From Candidatus Tayloriibacteriota bacterium (GTDB taxonomy: Bacteria; Patescibacteriota; Minisyncoccia; Phycocordibacterales; CAIRYW01), in contig JARIGV010000015.1 of assembly GCA_029288615.1 (NCBI GenBank), forward strand, positions 1-37,593: 37,593 nucleotides of DNA, written 5' to 3'. The translations under genes were made by a program, and so were the position numbers. The notes beneath the pieces are model-generated. The model searched no databases. It was given only the letters and a program-made list of their open reading frames with translations, and had not been told where the DNA came from. Below are positions 34,008 to 37,593 of this stretch, piece by piece (position 1 is the stretch's first letter; each line of letters begins with the position of its first letter).

Positions 34008-35024
34008 ATGAACGATAATATTAATTTTGGATTTTGGGAAAAACTACAACAACAGTCTGATCCCCAACGAGGGGGAGTGAAGCCAATTTTTGTTTTGGCG
34101 CCGATGGCAGATGTCACCGATGCGCCTTTTCGATCTATAATCGCAAAATATGGAAAGCCTGATGTTTTTTGGACAGAGTTTGTGTCTGCGGATGGTCTTG
34201 TGCGTGCTACTCCGGAAGGAAAAAAGAAATTACTTAAAGATTTAGAGTATTCAGAAGCGGAGCGTCCTATAGTAGCGCAGCTTTTTGGATCAAAACCAGA
34301 ATACATGGAGCAGGCGGCAAAGCTCGTACAGGATCTCGGCTTTGATGGAATCGATATCAATATGGGCTGCCCTGATAAAACTATTGAAAAACAAGGATGC
34401 GGCGCGGCAATGATAAAAAATCCGGCGCTCGCGAGAGAAATTATTCGTGCAGCAAAACGCGGTGCACCGAATCTTCCTGTATCAGTAAAAACGCGTGTTG
34501 GTTTTAATACTGTGGAACTTGATACATGGCTTCCTGAATTGCTTGCTGAAGATGTTGCGCTTGTCACCATTCATGCGCGCACTCGAAAAGAAATGTCGAA
34601 AGTGCCAGCAAGATGGGAACATATTAAAAGGGCAGTGGAGATCCGTGAGAAAATGAAAAAAGATACACTTATTTTTGGAAACGGTGATGTAAAAGATCTC
34701 GACGACGCTCGAAAGAAAGTAGATGAAACAGGGTGTGATGGTGTGATGCTCGGTCGCGCAATATTTGGAAACCCTTGGCTTTTTTCAGAAAGAAAAGATG
34801 TACCAATCGAAGAAAGACTCAAGGTTTTGGTAGAACACACAGAGAAATTTGAAGAAATACTTGGCGGAATTAAAAATTTTGCCATCATGAAAAAACATTT
34901 TAAATCATACGTAGGGGAATTCCCTGGAGCGAAAGAACTTCGTGAAAAACTCATGGAAACGACCACTGCAAAAGAGGTAAAAGAGGTTGTGGATACTTTT
35001 TTACACAATCTATTGACAAAATAG
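34008..35024 (+). CDS. dus: tRNA-dihydrouridine synthase
   Basis: LAPMADVTDAPFRSII, QLFGSKPEYM, GIDINMGCPDKTIEKQGCGAAMIKNP, TIHARTRKEMSKVPARWEHI, GVMLGRAIFGNPWLF; ORF opens at 33990 with TTG. Confidence 0.95.
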   Translation: MNDNINFGFWEKLQQQSDPQRGGVKPIFVLAPMADVTDAPFRSIIAKYGKPDVFWTEFVSADGLVRATPEGKKKLLKDLEYSEAERPIVAQLFGSKPEYMEQAAKLVQDLGFDGIDINMGCPDKTIEKQGCGAAMIKNPALAREIIRAAKRGAPNLPVSVKTRVGFNTVELDTWLPELLAEDVALVTIHARTRKEMSKVPARWEHIKRAVEIREKMKKDTLIFGNGDVKDLDDARKKVDETGCDGVMLGRAIFGNPWLFSERKDVPIEERLKVLVEHTEKFEEILGGIKNFAIMKKHFKSYVGEFPGAKELREKLMETTTAKEVKEVVDTFLHNLLTK

Positions 35025-35041
35025 TCAAGCAGAGCTATTGT
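35013..35041 (+). promoter_or_regulatory. sigma70 promoter upstream of GC-rich ORFan
   Basis: TTGACA - 17 nt - TATTGT. Confidence 0.55.
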
Positions 35042-35153
35042 TGGAACCGTCAATCACGACCGCTCTTTCAAAAGTCATACCTGCAAACCAGCAGACTGTG
35101 CCTCCGAAGGAGTGTTCGTGCGTCTAAAACCAAAAAACGGAAAATAAAACCGC

Positions 35154-35666
35154 ATGAAAAAGCAAACGACCCGCGCACGTGGCCGACCCTGGACTCCCGT
35201 CCTGTGTGTCGCTCTCTTGTGCTTCTCCGGCCTGATCGCCAGCAATGTGCATGCCACCGGCGCCGCGCCGCCGCTCGATACCGGTCCGCAGTGGACCCAC
35301 GAGCCGGCCGTCACCGACACCAGCCCGCCCGCGGCCTTCGCGAGCGACTGGAAGATGTATAAGCTGACGAAGATCGATTCGGCGTTCGCTACCGCGAGCT
35401 GCCTCATCGCCGCACACCAATACATGCTCGCGAGCGCGAGCAATGGCGTCTGCATCTTCGCAACCTCGCCCGATAACTACTACGGCGGCGAGTACGCGAA
35501 ATGCGGCGTTACGATCGGCAAGAATGACGGCGGGGGCATGACCTCCGGCGGCATCATCAGCCTCGATAAGCCCTGCATCGGCGGAATCACCTCTGGCGGA
35601 TTCGCGAGTGGTATCCACGGCAGCGGCCTGCGGCAAGACACCGGCGCCATTACGCGCGCCGGTTAG
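35154..35666 (+). CDS. GC-rich hypothetical secreted protein
   Basis: 170 aa, signal peptide PVLCVALLCFSGLIASNVHA; Gly/Ser-rich C-terminal half; own promoter and terminator. Confidence 0.6.
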   Translation: MKKQTTRARGRPWTPVLCVALLCFSGLIASNVHATGAAPPLDTGPQWTHEPAVTDTSPPAAFASDWKMYKLTKIDSAFATASCLIAAHQYMLASASNGVCIFATSPDNYYGGEYAKCGVTIGKNDGGGMTSGGIISLDKPCIGGITSGGFASGIHGSGLRQDTGAITRAG

Positions 35667-35781
35667 GCGACATTTCGTCGCCGCGACGAGTGCCTTGGCA
35701 GCGAGCTGAGGTATCAGGTATGACTTAATTCAATGCTAACCGGCCATGTGGCTTGGAAACGCAATGAAAACCAAACCTGAC

Positions 35782-35816
35782 AGCCGCGACGTTCACGTTG
35801 CGGCTGCTCTTTTTTA
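35782..35816 (+). terminator. Rho-independent terminator
   Basis: AGCCGCGACG-TTCA-CGTTGCGGCT followed by TTTTTT. Confidence 0.75.
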
Positions 35817-35848
35817 TACAAAGCAATTCTTTCTGCTATAATTTGCCC

Positions 35849-36874
35849 ATGTCACAAACTTTATACAGAAAATATCGTCCGAAAAAATTTGATGAAGTCG
35901 TAGGTCAGGATCATGTTATCTCCATTTTAAAAAACGCTCTCAAAGACGATAAGATCTCGCATGCATATATTTTTGCCGGATCGAGAGGTATCGGTAAGAC
36001 ATCCATCGCTCGTATTTTTGCAGAAGCACTTGGTACGTCTTCAAATGACACATATGAAATAGATGCAGCATCAAATCGTGGTATCGATGATATTCGCGCT
36101 GTGCGTGAAGCTGTAAATACACTTCCTTTTGAATCTCGTTTTAAAGTTTACATCATCGATGAAGCACACATGCTTACAAAAGAAGCATGGAATGCACTTC
36201 TTAAAACTCTTGAGGAGCCGCCAGCTCACGTTATTTTCATTCTTGCGACAACAGAAGCATCAAAAATTCCTGAGACCATTCTTTCTCGCTGCGAAGTTCA
36301 TTCATTCAAGAGACCAACAAATGAAATTCTTCGCGATGTTATTTCAAAGACTGCAAAGAAAGAAGGGGTAATTCTTGAACCAGATGCAGCAGATCTCATT
36401 GCAACGCTCGCCGACGGATCCTTCCGTGATGCACATGGAATACTTCAGAAAATAATAAACACAGGCGTTGGAAAAACGATTGGCAGGGAAGAAGCCGAGG
36501 AATATACAGGCGCACCGAAGATGTCTCTCGCAGAAAATTTCATTGAAAGCATCGCAGAGAAAAATATCGAGAAAGGGCTTGAAGTTTTGCGAACCGTTTC
36601 GAAACAAAACCTTGATGTCACTATGTTTTCAAAAATAATCATTGAAACACTGCGCGGAGCCCTTCTTCTTAAAGCTTCACCTATGTCAGAAAAAGAGCTT
36701 AAGGAAAAACTTTCTCCTGAGCGATTCACTTTTGTAAAGAAAATATCTGAGATAAAAGATTCTGCTGTAAAAGCTGAAACCCTTCGTGAGCTACTTACTG
36801 CGCACGAAGAAATCTCTCGATCATTCATTCCGACTCTTCCTCTTGAGATCGCGCTCATAAAAGTGCTTTCATAG
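35849..36874 (+). CDS. dnaX: DNA polymerase III subunit gamma/tau, short form
   Basis: MSQTLYRKYRPKKFDEVVGQDHVISILKNAL...GSRGIGKTSIARIFAEAL...YIIDEAHMLTKEAWNALLKTLEEPP; TATAAT 6 nt before ATG. Confidence 0.94.
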   Translation: MSQTLYRKYRPKKFDEVVGQDHVISILKNALKDDKISHAYIFAGSRGIGKTSIARIFAEALGTSSNDTYEIDAASNRGIDDIRAVREAVNTLPFESRFKVYIIDEAHMLTKEAWNALLKTLEEPPAHVIFILATTEASKIPETILSRCEVHSFKRPTNEILRDVISKTAKKEGVILEPDAADLIATLADGSFRDAHGILQKIINTGVGKTIGREEAEEYTGAPKMSLAENFIESIAEKNIEKGLEVLRTVSKQNLDVTMFSKIIIETLRGALLLKASPMSEKELKEKLSPERFTFVKKISEIKDSAVKAETLRELLTAHEEISRSFIPTLPLEIALIKVLS

Positions 36875-36881
36875 TGCTCTA

Positions 36882-36910
36882 AAATAAAAAATACCGCTCC
36901 TTGAGCGGTG
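36882..36910 (-). terminator. terminator-like hairpin between dnaX and convergent gene
   Basis: ACCGCTC-CTT-GAGCGGT; on minus strand followed by ATTTTTTATTTT. Confidence 0.65.
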
Positions 36911-36931
36911 GGGTTTAAGTGTCAGTCGACG

Positions 36932-37321
36932 TTATCTGTGAAAGATGAGTCTTCGGATGAGCATCTGCACGATCACAAGAGAGAGGTTCCACCAGATGCA
37001 GTCTTTCGAAAAGCATGCTGTTTCTCTCGTTCCGCCGCGCGTAGCAATGAATGCAATGAATGCCACCAAGCCAAAGACCAAGTCGCCGAAGAGCAGCACT
37101 ATAGGCGACTTAATCATGACGCTCCCGATGATGTTGGTCATTACAATAATGACCGACAAACAAAAGTATGCGTAGTGCGAGCCGTTACGGAAGGTGATTC
37201 CGAAACGAACCAGGTCCACTGGAGTGTTCGCCTCGGCTTTCACTTTCTTTGGCTTCTCAGGGCGATACTGACGATTAAAACGACTGACCGTCTGACGTTT
37301 AGTCTTTTTCATAAGGTTCAA
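36932..37321 (-). CDS. hypothetical membrane protein
   Basis: 129 aa; TM segments YAYFCLSVIIVMTNIIGSVMI and IVLLFGDLVFGLVAFIAFIA; TTGACA-16-TATTTT upstream on minus strand. Confidence 0.65.
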   Translation of the reverse strand: MNLMKKTKRQTVSRFNRQYRPEKPKKVKAEANTPVDLVRFGITFRNGSHYAYFCLSVIIVMTNIIGSVMIKSPIVLLFGDLVFGLVAFIAFIATRGGTRETACFSKDCIWWNLSLVIVQMLIRRLIFHR

Positions 37322-37446
37322 AAGTTAAACGCAAAATACCATTTTTCTATGGTTTGTCAATTTACTGCAAGATGTCCAAGGTTGCCTTTGGATATTTTTG
37401 ATTTTTTAGCCAAAAAACGTTAGTCTATCTAGGCTAAATAAGAAAT

Positions 37447-37517
37447 TGCGGGATCGTCTAATGGTAGGACATCAGGTTTTGGTCCTGAGTATCTAGGTTC
37501 GAGTCCTAGTCCCGCAG
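37447..37517 (+). tRNA. tRNA-Gln(UUG)
   Basis: TGCGGGATCGTCTAATGGTAGGAC...TCAGG-TTTTGGT-CCTGA...TAGGTTCGAGTCCTAGTCCCGCAG. Confidence 0.94.
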
Positions 37518-37518
37518 C

Positions 37519-37593
37519 AAAACGAAGTTTTGATGCGGGAAGTAGGCGCTAAACGCGCTTACGCCTAGGACTCGAACGGCGGAGTATAATTTT
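37519..37593 (+). repeat. structured tRNA-associated element 3' of tRNA-Gln (truncated by window end)
   Basis: Hairpin CAAAAC-GAA-GTTTTG; TGCGGGA and CTAGGACTCGAA are the inverted copy of the tRNA-Gln 3' end, split by hairpin GTAGGCG-CTAAACG-CGCTTAC. Confidence 0.72.

Noticed and set aside
35124-35636. 170-aa minus-strand ORF overlapping the GC-rich ORFan
   Set aside because: The plus-strand ORF has a signal peptide, promoter and terminator in the right orientation; the minus ORF is probably a GC-driven open frame.
1-37593. UGA-to-Gly recoding as in some CPR lineages
   Set aside because: TGA terminates apparent genes (e.g. 19130-19132, 26762-26764) and core proteins read through without in-frame TGA, so the standard bacterial code fits.

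Overview
AT-rich bacterial chromosomal segment. The minimal IF-2, the array of T4SS-pilin-like proteins, the membrane-anchored Clp ATPase and the many ORFan membrane proteins suggest a Patescibacteria/CPR (Parcubacteria-like) genome; this lineage call is inference. TGA is used as stop. Core genes: murE, infB, rbfA, a cysteine desulfurase, a ClpB/ClpC-type AAA+ protein, rpmG, miaA, parB, topA, dprA, serS, ftsQ, a D,D-carboxypeptidase, dus and dnaX. There are 7 tRNAs: Leu(UAG), Lys(CUU), Leu(UAA), Cys, Tyr, Trp, Leu(CAA) before the right edge, plus Gln at the right edge (8 in total). The strongest unexplained signal is a structured repeat element directly 3' of tRNA genes. Two complete copies (after tRNA-Trp and tRNA-Leu(UAA)) are each exactly 84 nt. 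They share a three-way-junction architecture with many compensatory base changes, and their closing stem copies the T-arm 3' half of the adjacent tRNA. Related versions follow tRNA-Cys and tRNA-Gln. Other notable observations: seven consecutive T4SS-pilin-like genes, many genes with a -10 box only 6-9 nt before the ATG (leaderless transcription), a ClpB-like disaggregase with a ClpC-like VGF ClpP-docking loop, a membrane-anchored Clp protein with a dead first ATPase domain, DnaX lacking its zinc module, a bacterial SET-domain protein, and GC-rich monocistronic ORFan islands.
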